From the NCBI GenBank assembly GCA_016217765.1, contig JACRGP010000039.1, forward strand, positions 1 to 34,455: a stretch of 34,455 nt of DNA, written 5' to 3'. Made by a program: the position numbers and the translations under genes. Source of the DNA: Nitrospinota bacterium. GTDB taxonomy: Bacteria > Nitrospinota > Nitrospinia > Nitrospinales > JACRGP01. Every line of letters starts with the position of its first letter. Position 1 is the first letter of the stretch. The notes beneath the pieces were generated by a model. It had not been told where the DNA came from. It did no database searches and worked only from the letters and a program-made list of their open reading frames with translations. This document shows positions 7,864-15,131 of the stretch, piece by piece.

Positions 7864-7992
7864 TCAGCGCCTGGCCTGTCGTTTCCTGTCGTTCCGGACC
7901 AGCACGGCCCGCTTCGCGGGCAAAAGGAAAACTGCCAGGAGAGCCGACAGGGTCAAGGCCAAACCGAGTTGAATGTAAGTCGCGGCCGTCAT
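7864..7992 (-). CDS. 42-residue single-pass membrane microprotein
   Basis: A short minus-strand gene starting MTAATYIQLGLALTLSALL, continuing through a hydrophobic helix (about residues 6-24) and ending in a basic tail with nine Arg/Lys residues (KRAVLVRNDRKRQARR). The charge distribution predicts one membrane helix with the basic C-terminus in the cytoplasm. The ATG at 7992 is preceded by GGGAG four bases upstream and lies only 10 bp after the stop of the PCP_red protein gene, so co-transcription and a functional link are likely. It is too short to be assigned to a family. The alternative is a chance frame, but the ribosome-binding site, spacing and clean helix argue for a real gene. Confidence 0.65.
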   Translation of the reverse strand: MTAATYIQLGLALTLSALLAVFLLPAKRAVLVRNDRKRQARR

Positions 7993-8002
7993 AAGCTCCC
8001 GG

Positions 8003-8887
8003 TCAAAAGGTGAAACGGTATTTTTCGAACAGGTCGAGGGTCACTTCCGGGCGCCCTTCCTTCGAAACCTGTTCCTCGATACGTTTTATGGCCATGGCGC
8101 GGATGAAGGGGATGGGGATGCGCTTGACTTTCGCCAGGGCCTCCTCGTCCCATTTCAAGGTCGTCTCGGGAGTCTCGTCCGACTTGTTTTGATTCTCCAC
8201 GTCGCGCTTTTCGTCTTCCTCCGTCACTTCCATGCCCATGGCCTTTTTGGCGGAGGCGGGCATGATGTTGGTGAACGCTTCCTGGATAATGCCCCCGGTG
8301 ACCATCTTGTCGCCGCGTTCCCGGGCGCGGGCCTCGATGGTCTGCCTGGCCATTCCCCGGACGAAGGGGGGCGCCTTTTCCATCTTCTCCAGGGCTTCCT
8401 TGTTCCAGGGCATGCCCTGCGTCGGGGCGACCTCCATGTAATTTTTAAATTTCTCGATGATGTCGTCTTTCTTCTGCGTCCGCATGGCCAGGAAATCCTG
8501 GATCTCCTCGATCACCTCGACCTTGCGGGGGCTGGCCGACATTTTCTTCTTGGCCTCCTCGAACGCGCCCATGGACAGTTCCTCGAAGCCGAACTGCTTG
8601 ACGCGCTTGGAAACCAGCATCATCGACTCGTTGCGGATCTCCGTCAGGAATTCGGACGTCACGTATTTATACCCGCGCTTGACGGCGCGCTGGACCATCA
8701 GCTTGCGGATGCCGGGGCGCACGAACTCCGGGGCGTGCTTCACCCGCTCCCAGGCCTCGGCGGTCCACTCGACGCCGTTTTCCTCCGCGTAGGGATGGTC
8801 TATTTTTTCTCCGTTGATGTCCGTTCCCGCCGACATGCGTTTTTTCCGCGGTCTCATGGCGGCCGTGCCGCGTGGGCGGCGCCGCAT
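8003..8887 (-). CDS. Protein with three tandem PCP_red (proto-chlorophyllide reductase 57-kDa-type) domains
   Basis: A 294-residue soluble protein with three copies of a roughly 47-residue unit at about residues 40-87, 160-206 and 245-291. Each has the pattern W-x-x-E-A-x-x-x-(hydrophobic)-x-x-x-P-x-F-(V/I)-R-x-x-(A/I): WTAEAWERVKHAPEFVRPGI, WNKEALEKMEKAPPFVRGMA, and WDEEALAKVKRIPIPFIRAM. This is the small PCP_red domain known from the C-terminus of the BchB subunit of dark protochlorophyllide reductase. No nitrogenase-like catalytic domain or cysteine ligand set is present, so photosynthetic pigment synthesis is not implied. Domains 1 and 2 are joined by a charged helical linker. The start at 8887 has GAGG 8 bp upstream; ATGs at 8857 and 8836 are alternatives. 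Role unknown. Confidence 0.8.
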   Translation of the reverse strand: MRRRPRGTAAMRPRKKRMSAGTDINGEKIDHPYAEENGVEWTAEAWERVKHAPEFVRPGIRKLMVQRAVKRGYKYVTSEFLTEIRNESMMLVSKRVKQFGFEELSMGAFEEAKKKMSASPRKVEVIEEIQDFLAMRTQKKDDIIEKFKNYMEVAPTQGMPWNKEALEKMEKAPPFVRGMARQTIEARARERGDKMVTGGIIQEAFTNIMPASAKKAMGMEVTEEDEKRDVENQNKSDETPETTLKWDEEALAKVKRIPIPFIRAMAIKRIEEQVSKEGRPEVTLDLFEKYRFTF

Positions 8888-8922
8888 GAAACCGGCCTCG
8901 TTTCAGGATTTGTAATACCGTA

Positions 8923-8952
8923 TTATCAAAATAACTTGAACCCGGATACAAT
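8923..8952 (+). promoter_or_regulatory. Candidate sigma-70-type promoter for the membrane/spermidine-synthase-like gene
   Basis: TTATCA (8923-8928) and TACAAT (8947-8952) are separated by 18 bp, about 45 bp upstream of the ATG at 8998. The -10 matches the consensus at five of six positions and the -35 at four. It overlaps the oppositely oriented candidate promoter of the PCP_red gene. Confidence 0.4.
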
Positions 8953-8957
8953 GTCAA
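8928..8957 (-). promoter_or_regulatory. Candidate sigma-70-type promoter for the PCP_red gene
   Basis: On the minus strand a perfect TTGACA (8957-8952) is followed after 18 bp by TATTTT (8933-8928), about 40 bp upstream of the ATG at 8887. Because it overlaps the divergent plus-strand candidate, the two genes may share control. Confidence 0.45.
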
Positions 8958-8997
8958 TTATTTTGAAGTCTTTTCAAGGTTGGACGAAATACCGATA

Positions 8998-11900
8998 ATG
9001 ACCCGCTCGCCCAAAGTCTATTTTCTTTTCTTCATCTCCGGCATCTCCGGCCTGGTCCATGAAATCGTATGGACCCGGATGCTGACCCTGACCTTCGGGC
9101 ACACGGTATTTTCCGTGTCGATCACCCTCTCCGCGTTCATGGCGGGTCTGGGGTTTGGAAGTTACCTCTGGGGCAACCTCATCGACGCCAACGGCGAAAA
9201 CGATCCTTCGGGCGTCTCTCCCGCCCCGCTGTTGACGTACGGGACGATCGAGGCCCTCATATTCGTTACCTCGGCCGCCGTCTCCCTGGTCCTGGCCCAC
9301 TTCGCCGATTTTTACTCCTGGTTGCGCCTGGGATTGCCGGACGCTCCGGTCGTCGACCGGCTGGTCAAGGCGGTCCTCGCCTTCGTCCTCATGTTCGTCC
9401 CCACGACGTTGATGGGCGCCACCCTGCCGATCGTCAGCAAATATTACGTTACCGACGACGCCAAACTGGGAAACCAGGTGGGCTATTTGTATTTCATCAA
9501 TACCCTGGGCGCGGCGGCAGGGTGTTTGCTGACGGGTTTCGTCCTGGTCAGCCACCTCGGGGTATTGCAGACCGTACTGCTCGCGGCGGGGCTGAACCTG
9601 ACGGTCGGCGTGGGGGCCATCCGCATTTATCAGGACAGCGAGGGAGGAAGCCCGGCTTGGTTCCGGCTTCCGCGCCCGCGCCGCCCTTTGTCGCTCTGGA
9701 GCGCCGGGCAAAGGTCATGGATGACGATCGGTTTCCTTTGCGGGTTTACCGCGCTCGCCTATGAGGTATTGTGGACGCGCCTGCTGGTCTTCTCCATGGC
9801 CAGCACCGTCTATTCCCTCAGCATGATGCTCGCGGTGTTTCTGCTGGGGCTGGCGCTGGGAAGCCTCCTGGTCGTCCCGCTGGCCCGGCGTTTTTCGGAT
9901 CCGAGGGACTTGTTGATCGCGGCCCAACTGGGGGTCGGGACCTACGCGATCGTTTGTCTGTTCGGCATGGACCAACTCCTTTCCCCCCCCTGGAACGCCT
10001 ACTCCCTGCAGTCGCCGTTGAAGACGCTGGCCCGCTATTTCAAGGACTCCTCGGCGCTCATGCTGGTCCCCACCTTGTTGTTGGGCATGAATTTCCCCCT
10101 GCTTATCAAGATCGTTGCCGGCGACCGCGGGCACGTAGGGCGCGGGACGGGCCTGATCTACGCCGCCAATACCCTCGGGGCCATCCTCGGGTCCCTGGCC
10201 GCCGGGTTTCTTTTTCTGCCGCGGCTGGGGACGGAAAAGAGCCTCGTCCTGGTCGCCACGCTGAACTACCTCACGGCGATGGCCCTCTTCCGCGCGGGCG
10301 GCTATTTCTCCCTCGCCGTCCGGAAAGGGATGACCGCCCTCGCGGCGTGCGCGATCCTCTATATCAATATGACGCTTCCGGGAGACTTGCTGAGTTCTTT
10401 TTTCATGCGCGACAACGCCGGCCAGCGGGACGCGAAACGCCTCCTGTTTTTCGAGGAGGGGTTGACGGACACGGTGGCCATCTTCCAGGACGAGTACGGC
10501 CCCCTGGACCCGGACGCCAAGCGGCTGGTCTCCAACGGGATCCCCATGTCCGCCTCCAACGAGGCCGCCAGCCGCTACATGAAGCTCCTGGCGCACCTGC
10601 CCATCCTGCTGTCGGACCGTCCCGACGACGTCTTGACGATCTGTTTCGGGACCGGGCAGACGACGGGCGCCGCGGGGATACATCCCCTCGTCAAAACGGT
10701 GGACAGCGTGGAGTTGTCGCCGAGCGCGGTGCACGGCGGCAGGGTCTTCGCCAGGGAAAACTACGCGGTCCTGAAAAATCCGAAAGTGAATATCGTCATC
10801 CAGGACGGACGCAATTTCCTGCTGACGACCCCGAAGCGCTACGACGTGATCACCGGAGAACCCCCTCCCCCGCGGACGGCCTTCACGGTAAACCTTTACA
10901 CGCGGGAATATTACGAGCGGGCCAAACAGCGGCTCAAGCCCGGCGGCGTCTTCGCGCAGTGGGTCCCCCTCCACAGCCAGAGCGCGCGGGAGGCGGCCAT
11001 GCATTTCCGCACGTTCCGGTCGGTCTTCCCGCGCGCCATGGGCTGGCTTCCGGTGGCGGGCGAAATCATCCTGATCGGCTCCGAAAAACCTATCGGCCTC
11101 GACTTGCAAAAAATCCGCGCGCGGATGGAGGAGCCCGCCGTCCGCAAGGCGTTAAAAGAGATCCATATCGAGAGCCCCGAGGCCTTCCTCGGCAACATCT
11201 GGTTTCTGGAGGACCAACTGGACCGTCTGGGGGCCGGACAACCCCTCATCACCGACAACCGGCCGCGGATCGAGTTCTACCTGGATTATCCCGGCGTCAT
11301 CGGCGTCCCCGACATGGAGAAATTCGTCTTCAACCGGGCCCCCTTCGCGGAGTCGGCGGGCCGGATCCAAAACCTCTCCGAGGACGACCGCGAGCGATTG
11401 CGCGCGTATTACGACGCGATGGATTCGTATCAAAGAGGGATCATGTACGGCAACCGCAAGCAACTGCTCGAAGCCATCGCGCTGGCGGGAGACGGCGACT
11501 TGTTCCGCTATCATTTGCAGGCCGGGCGGGGCCAGATCCAGCGGCTGGTCGAGCAGACGGAGCGCGAGCCGGCGAACCACGAGCCCCTGCTCAACCTCGG
11601 GCACGCTTATTTTCAAACCGGCGAATACGATAAAAGCGCGGAGTTTTTGAACATGGCCCTGTCGAAAGAACCCAGGCAGGGTTACGCCGAGTTGTACCTG
11701 GGATACGCCCTGCTGGAAATGGGTAGACGGGACGAAGCCAAAAAACATTTCGAATCCGCCGTCAAGAAAGACCCGCGCCAGCTCCGCGCCGTCATGCAGG
11801 AGATCGGCCTGATCGATCTGCTGGGCAAACTGGATTCCGACCCGGACAACCCGGGCCTGATGAACGCCGTCGCGCAGTTCTACAACGTCAAGAGCGACTA

Positions 11901-12222
11901 CCGGAAGTCCGCGGAATATTCCCTGAAGGTCCTGGAAAAAGATCCCGAAAACATGGCCGCGCTACAAAACCTGGTCTTCAGTTACCTGGGACTCGGGGAG
12001 CCGGGGGAGGTTTTCGACTACGGGAGGCGTTACCATCAGCTCAACCCGGACGACCTGCACATCCAGTACATCCTGGCGGAAATGTACATGAAGACCCTGC
12101 GCTATGAAGAGGCCATCCCCTACTTAAAGGAAATATTGAGGAAGGACGATTCGTACCGCGACGCGCAGTCCCTCCTGAACCAGTGCGAGGCCGCCAGCGT
12201 GCCGCTGGACCCAACCGGCTGA
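8998..12222 (+). CDS. Membrane-bound spermidine-synthase-like protein with C-terminal TPR repeats
   Basis: A 1074-residue three-part protein. The N-terminal 430 residues form many hydrophobic helices in two related halves, each opening with the typical motif (GISGLVHEIVWTRMLTLTFG and GFTALAYEVLWTRLLVFSM). Then comes a Rossmann-like aminopropyltransferase-type domain (about residues 490-740: ICFGTGQTTGAAG, VDSVELSP, VIQDGRNFL, YDVITGEPPPPRTAF, LKPGGVFAQWVPL). The C-terminal 220 residues carry about five TPR units (for example LLNLGHAYFQTGEYDKSAEF and LYLGYALLEMGRRDEAKKHF). At the position of the catalytic D-x-x-DP of true spermidine synthases it has GEPPPP, so polyamine synthesis is doubtful. 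I prefer ATG 8998 over TTG 8980. The last nine codons and stop lie inside a repeat module. Confidence 0.88.
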   Translation: MTRSPKVYFLFFISGISGLVHEIVWTRMLTLTFGHTVFSVSITLSAFMAGLGFGSYLWGNLIDANGENDPSGVSPAPLLTYGTIEALIFVTSAAVSLVLAHFADFYSWLRLGLPDAPVVDRLVKAVLAFVLMFVPTTLMGATLPIVSKYYVTDDAKLGNQVGYLYFINTLGAAAGCLLTGFVLVSHLGVLQTVLLAAGLNLTVGVGAIRIYQDSEGGSPAWFRLPRPRRPLSLWSAGQRSWMTIGFLCGFTALAYEVLWTRLLVFSMASTVYSLSMMLAVFLLGLALGSLLVVPLARRFSDPRDLLIAAQLGVGTYAIVCLFGMDQLLSPPWNAYSLQSPLKTLARYFKDSSALMLVPTLLLGMNFPLLIKIVAGDRGHVGRGTGLIYAANTLGAILGSLAAGFLFLPRLGTEKSLVLVATLNYLTAMALFRAGGYFSLAVRKGMTALAACAILYINMTLPGDLLSSFFMRDNAGQRDAKRLLFFEEGLTDTVAIFQDEYGPLDPDAKRLVSNGIPMSASNEAASRYMKLLAHLPILLSDRPDDVLTICFGTGQTTGAAGIHPLVKTVDSVELSPSAVHGGRVFARENYAVLKNPKVNIVIQDGRNFLLTTPKRYDVITGEPPPPRTAFTVNLYTREYYERAKQRLKPGGVFAQWVPLHSQSAREAAMHFRTFRSVFPRAMGWLPVAGEIILIGSEKPIGLDLQKIRARMEEPAVRKALKEIHIESPEAFLGNIWFLEDQLDRLGAGQPLITDNRPRIEFYLDYPGVIGVPDMEKFVFNRAPFAESAGRIQNLSEDDRERLRAYYDAMDSYQRGIMYGNRKQLLEAIALAGDGDLFRYHLQAGRGQIQRLVEQTEREPANHEPLLNLGHAYFQTGEYDKSAEFLNMALSKEPRQGYAELYLGYALLEMGRRDEAKKHFESAVKKDPRQLRAVMQEIGLIDLLGKLDSDPDNPGLMNAVAQFYNVKSDYRKSAEYSLKVLEKDPENMAALQNLVFSYLGLGEPGEVFDYGRRYHQLNPDDLHIQYILAEMYMKTLRYEEAIPYLKEILRKDDSYRDAQSLLNQCEAASVPLDPTG

Positions 12223-12310
12223 GCTTGGATGGCGAACATGAGGGCAGTCAGGATTTCGCCTGTCTCCTCCGGGCGAGCGCCCGGCCAGCGTGGAGAGAGC
12301 GAAGGAGTGA
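12194..12310. repeat. Mosaic repeat modules overlapping the 3' end of the upstream gene
   Basis: CAGCGTGCCGCTGGACCCAA and the following GGCTGAGCTTGGATGGCGAA align with the module CAGCGTGACGCTGGACTCAA...GGCTCCGATGGCGAA found in the complete elements at about 25540 and 33645 and, inverted, near 6780. Downstream, CCGGGCG-AG-CGCCCGG (12269-12284) is a perfect hairpin related to the CCGGGC-AA-GCGCCCGG module of those elements. The remainder of the 353-bp gap 12223-12575 shows no gene I can support. Confidence 0.65.
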
Positions 12311-12575
12311 CCGTCATTAAGCGGGAAGTAGCCCAGGAAATCTTAAATTTTATTATACAGCCGTCGCCGATCCCTCGCTTTGGCCTGCATAAATCCTCCG
12401 GGTTTTGAGCGCTTCTCCTCAACTCCCGGCAATTCCAACGCGCGCAAACACACGTCTTACCCATATTCCACAAGGGGTTTACGCTTTTTCAGGGGCGGCT
12501 ATTTATCAGGGAAAAGAGAGGACGGCCGGGGACAGACGACCGGAAAGTCTCGACGGAGGGGGCGTAAAACCGGGA

Positions 12576-12776
12576 TTACTCTTTCTTGGCGAAAGACAGT
12601 TCCTTCGAAATGCGGACGGCTTCCTTGACGAAATTCCGAAAAGCGCGGTCGTCATCCTTATGCTGGGTCTGTTTGATCAGCTTTTCCTCGTCGGTCTCGA
12701 TGACCAAATCCAGAACGTTCACTCCGGGAGTGACGTGATGTTTTCTGATCTCGATTTTTATTTGCTTCACTTCCAT
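12576..12776 (-). CDS. Small charged hypothetical protein near flagellin
   Basis: A 66-residue protein from the ATG at 12776 (MEVKQIKIEIRKHHVTPGVN), preceded by GGAGAA at a suitable distance; a TTG at 12791 would extend it by five residues. The first half alternates hydrophobic and charged residues as in beta strands, the second half (DDDRAFRNFVKEAVRISKEL) looks helical. There is no membrane segment or signal. It lies downstream of the flagellin gene on the same strand, about 205 bp away and separated by a repeat, so linkage to flagella is only positional. I do not recognise the family. Confidence 0.55.
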   Translation of the reverse strand: MEVKQIKIEIRKHHVTPGVNVLDLVIETDEEKLIKQTQHKDDDRAFRNFVKEAVRISKELSFAKKE

Positions 12777-12857
12777 TAGAAGATTCTCCAAACGAATAGG
12801 CTGGGTTCAAAGGCAATAATAAATAACATTTCGCGGCTGGAGGGTCAAGGAATAATT

Positions 12858-12950
12858 CCACCAACGTAAACGTTGGATGCAACGCCCGCCTCCGGCTGAC
12901 GCCGAGGCGGGGGCGCTCCCCCTTGCAAAGGGGGCTGGGGGGATTCATGC
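12858..12950. repeat. Partial mosaic repeat between flagellin and the 66-residue gene
   Basis: It holds the perfect hairpin CCAACGT-AA-ACGTTGG (12861-12876), related to CCAGCGT-TC-ACGCTGG in the element at 33440, and then CGCCTCCGGCTGACGCCGAGG, an inverted relative of the CCTCGGCGTCAGCCTGAGGC stretch there. It ends with CTCCCCCTTGCAAAGGGGGC, the C/G-rich arm. No terminal repeats are seen. Confidence 0.6.
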
Positions 12951-12981
12951 TACTCGCAGTAGGCGGCGAGGGGAAATGGAT

Positions 12982-13836
12982 TTAACCCTGGATGTCGAGC
13001 AGTCTGCCGGGGATTTGCAGGTTTTGCCGGTTCTGGGCGGCTAGGGCTTGCAGGGAAGCCTGCGTCCGGGTCTGGGACAATTGCAGGTTCGAGACTTCCC
13101 GGGCGATGTCCGTCCCGGCCAATTGGCTTTCGGCGGCGGACAGGTTTTCGATCCGAGAACCCAGGGCGTTCACGGCAACGGACAGCCGGGCGCCCGTCGC
13201 TCCAACTCTGCCGCGCGTAGCGTTGATTCGATCGGCCGCGTCCCCCAGCGTAGCGAACGCCTGTAGCGCCCCCTCGACGGTGGAAATGCCGGCTGTCGCG
13301 ATCCCCAGCGCCTGCGTCCCGGCATTTTCGATCACGTTCAGGTTGACCTGGTCCTCCGGACCGCCCCCCGTTCCGACCTGGACATTCACCTGGTTCGGCG
13401 AGTCGGCCCCCAGGTTGCCGTTCAACAGGGGTTGCCCGTTGAACTCCAGGGAGTTGACGGTCCGGTCGATTTCGCCGCGGATGGCCGTGAACTCCTGGTT
13501 CAGGCTTTGCCGTTGCGCGTCGCCAAGGGTCCCGTTGGCGGCCTGGACCGCCAGTTCCCTCCCCCGGGCCACAAGGTCGGAAATCGTCGCCAGCCCGCCC
13601 TCGGCGGTATTGACAAAATTGGCCCCGGCTTCGGTATTGCGGACGGCCTGGGAAAGCGCCTGGATTTCGGAACGCAATTGGGCGCTGATGGAGCTTGCGG
13701 AGGGGTCCTCGCCCGCGCCGGCCAACCGGTTGCCGGAAGCGATTTTCGCCAGCGACGCGGCGGTCTCGGAACGATTGTTCTCGACCGTCCGCAACAACCG
13801 ATCGTTCACATTGCCCAATCCGACGCGTTCGACCAT
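12982..13836 (-). CDS. fliC: Flagellin
   Basis: A 284-residue flagellin with both conserved coiled-coil ends and a very short central region. The N-terminal D0/D1 segment is clear: SLAKIASGNRLAGAGEDPSA, LRSEIQALSQAVRNTEAGAN, and GGLATISDLVARGRELAVQA, with the TR5-recognition-like NQEFTAIRGEIDR. The C-terminal segment has RVGATGARLSVAVNALGSRI and ends QALAAQNRQNLQIPGRLLDIQG, the polymerisation end. The protein is near the minimum size for flagellins, so little surface-exposed domain remains. The start at 13836 follows AAGG with appropriate spacing. It is divergent from the unknown gene at 14037. A sigma-70-like rather than a clear sigma-28 promoter is seen upstream. Confidence 0.95.
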   Translation of the reverse strand: MVERVGLGNVNDRLLRTVENNRSETAASLAKIASGNRLAGAGEDPSASSISAQLRSEIQALSQAVRNTEAGANFVNTAEGGLATISDLVARGRELAVQAANGTLGDAQRQSLNQEFTAIRGEIDRTVNSLEFNGQPLLNGNLGADSPNQVNVQVGTGGGPEDQVNLNVIENAGTQALGIATAGISTVEGALQAFATLGDAADRINATRGRVGATGARLSVAVNALGSRIENLSAAESQLAGTDIAREVSNLQLSQTRTQASLQALAAQNRQNLQIPGRLLDIQG

Positions 13837-13880
13837 GGCAACCTTTCCGCGGGAAGATAGCGAGGCTCTCGTATGACTCC

Positions 13881-13909
13881 AAATTAATACGAGACGGCCC
13901 CTTTGTCAA
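13881..13909 (-). promoter_or_regulatory. Candidate sigma-70-type promoter for flagellin
   Basis: A perfect TTGACA (minus strand, 13909-13904) and TAATTT (13886-13881) are spaced exactly 17 bp, about 45 bp upstream of the flagellin ATG. The -10 is weak (three of six matches). No GCCGATAA-like sigma-28 box was found in this gap, in contrast to the gene at 15132. Confidence 0.4.
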
Positions 13910-14036
13910 TCCGGACAACCGCGCCCCGAACCATTATATATTGCAATGGGCATTTTCTCCTTATATTATAGAGACGCTATCCGGAAGCGGACCCGAGTTT
14001 CCCGCCACTCCTTAATCCAAAAACCAAGGCTCTTCC

Positions 14037-14654
14037 ATGAAGATTTTTATCAACGGGATAGAAGACGCCCAGAAGTATGAAGGAACGACCCTGGGCGACG
14101 TCTTGCGCCAAATCAGGCAATCCAAGGTCCTGAAAGGCACGTTCATCAGCAATTTGAAGCTCAACCGTCAGGAATCGGACCTCCGCTCGGAGGAAGTCTT
14201 GCAGACCTCCATACCCAAAATCGAGACTCTGGAAATCGAAATCGGTTCCATAGGCACGCTCATCACAAGAAACATTGCCAACGCCGAGGAATATCTCAAA
14301 AAACTGATTCCCGGAATTCAAAAAGCCGCCGGGCTATTCCATTCGGGAAGCGAACAAGAAGCCAACCAGTTTTTCATCAAAATCGTGGACGGAATCGACT
14401 GGCTTTCCCAAGTCGTGGATTCGGTCGTCGATGCCATGGGCAAGGACGCCAACGATATCCGTGTTAACGGGAAAACCGTCATGGAACGCAAAAACCAGCT
14501 CGTCGACCTAATCCAGCAAATGCTGAACGCCAATAAAAACAAGGACTGGGTGCTTCTGGCCGATTTATTGGAGTACGAAATCCTCCCTTTTTACCAGGAA
14601 TGGCAAACCTTTCTCCCACAACTCCGCCAAGCCGGATTGGAAAAAGTCAACTGA
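14037..14654 (+). CDS. Uncharacterised protein divergent from flagellin
   Basis: A 205-residue soluble, mostly helical protein starting MKIFINGIEDAQKYEGTTLG. The N-terminal 60 residues look like a small beta/alpha unit with TTLGDVLRQIRQSK; the rest (for example NAEEYLKKLIPGIQKAAGLF, IVDGIDWLSQVVDSVVDAMG, LADLLEYEILPFYQEWQTFL) is predicted helical and resembles the helical-bundle style of flagellar export chaperones, though I see no diagnostic FliS or FlgN motif. No signal peptide. It lies between flagellin and the FliA-dependent gene. A flagellar accessory or chaperone role is a positional inference. No strong ribosome-binding site is visible. Confidence 0.75.
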   Translation: MKIFINGIEDAQKYEGTTLGDVLRQIRQSKVLKGTFISNLKLNRQESDLRSEEVLQTSIPKIETLEIEIGSIGTLITRNIANAEEYLKKLIPGIQKAAGLFHSGSEQEANQFFIKIVDGIDWLSQVVDSVVDAMGKDANDIRVNGKTVMERKNQLVDLIQQMLNANKNKDWVLLADLLEYEILPFYQEWQTFLPQLRQAGLEKVN

Positions 14655-14767
14655 CCCGCCCGCCAAGGCCATTTCCATAACAAGAATAAATCCAACAAGT
14701 TATCAAGTAAAAAATTTCCCGCCTCGCCCGCCCCCTAAAAAAAATCAAAAAAAAAACAAAACAAGAC

Positions 14768-14794
14768 TAAAGTTTATTTTTTTTTTGCCGATAA
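14768..14794 (+). promoter_or_regulatory. Sigma-28 (FliA) promoter
   Basis: TAAAGTTT (14768-14775), an 11-bp spacer made almost entirely of T, and GCCGATAA (14787-14794) match the enterobacterial FliA consensus TAAAGTTT-N11-GCCGATAA at every position. Transcription would begin near 14800 and read rightward through an ATG-free leader into the gene at 15132. This places that gene in the late flagellar class. Confidence 0.9.
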
Positions 14795-14799
14795 AGAAA

Positions 14800-15131
14800 T
14801 TGGCGAGGTCTCGATAACCGAGACACGGGGGTTTCTTTCAACTCGGCTAAGGGATATACTTAAAGCGAGAAATCCCGGCATCGCCCCAATACCAGCGATA
14901 CGGGAAGGAGGGCCGCTAAAAAGACCGAAAATTCATTTTGGAAATTAAATTTTTTTGCCCTTTAAGTCGGGACGGAGATCCTGAAAATCCTGAACAACTT
15001 ATCGGGGAAAAACGTTAATACCTTAATCGAAAAGACGACGTTTTGGCGAAAAAGCCCGCCGGGGGGTGTGGCAAACAAAACCTTCATAACGCCAAAACGG
15101 GATGGAGTCCATTACAGGGGAGAGTACCGCC
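14800..15131 (+). promoter_or_regulatory. Long ATG-free structured 5' leader
   Basis: From the predicted sigma-28 start to 15100 there is no ATG on the plus strand. Three hairpins can be drawn: GTCTCG/CGAGAC (14808-14813 with 14819-14824, loop ATAAC); CCCG..ATCGC/GCGAT.CGGG (14874-14884 with 14895-14904, 10-nt loop), immediately followed by AAGGAGGG; and a perfect 10-bp stem CGTTTTGGCG/CGCCAAAACG (15039-15048 with 15090-15099) enclosing 41 nt, ending 16 nt before the Shine-Dalgarno AGGGGAGAG. Several GGA triplets could be CsrA sites. I could not match it to the c-di-GMP-I riboswitch consensus. The upstream part of this 477-bp gap, 14655-14767, is A/T-rich with no gene seen. Confidence 0.6.

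Noticed and set aside
9715-11109. Open frame of 464 codons on the minus strand within the membrane/spermidine-synthase-like gene
   Set aside because: Antisense to a strongly recognised protein; composition is the Arg/Gly/Asp-rich type produced by GC-rich shadows.
13837-14036. Sigma-28 promoter for flagellin (CCGGATAG with an upstream AAA)
   Set aside because: The spacing is about 13 rather than 15 bp and the -10 match is poor.
14800-15131. c-di-GMP-I riboswitch in the leader
   Set aside because: The conserved GEMM core and tetraloop-receptor sequences could not be found by eye.
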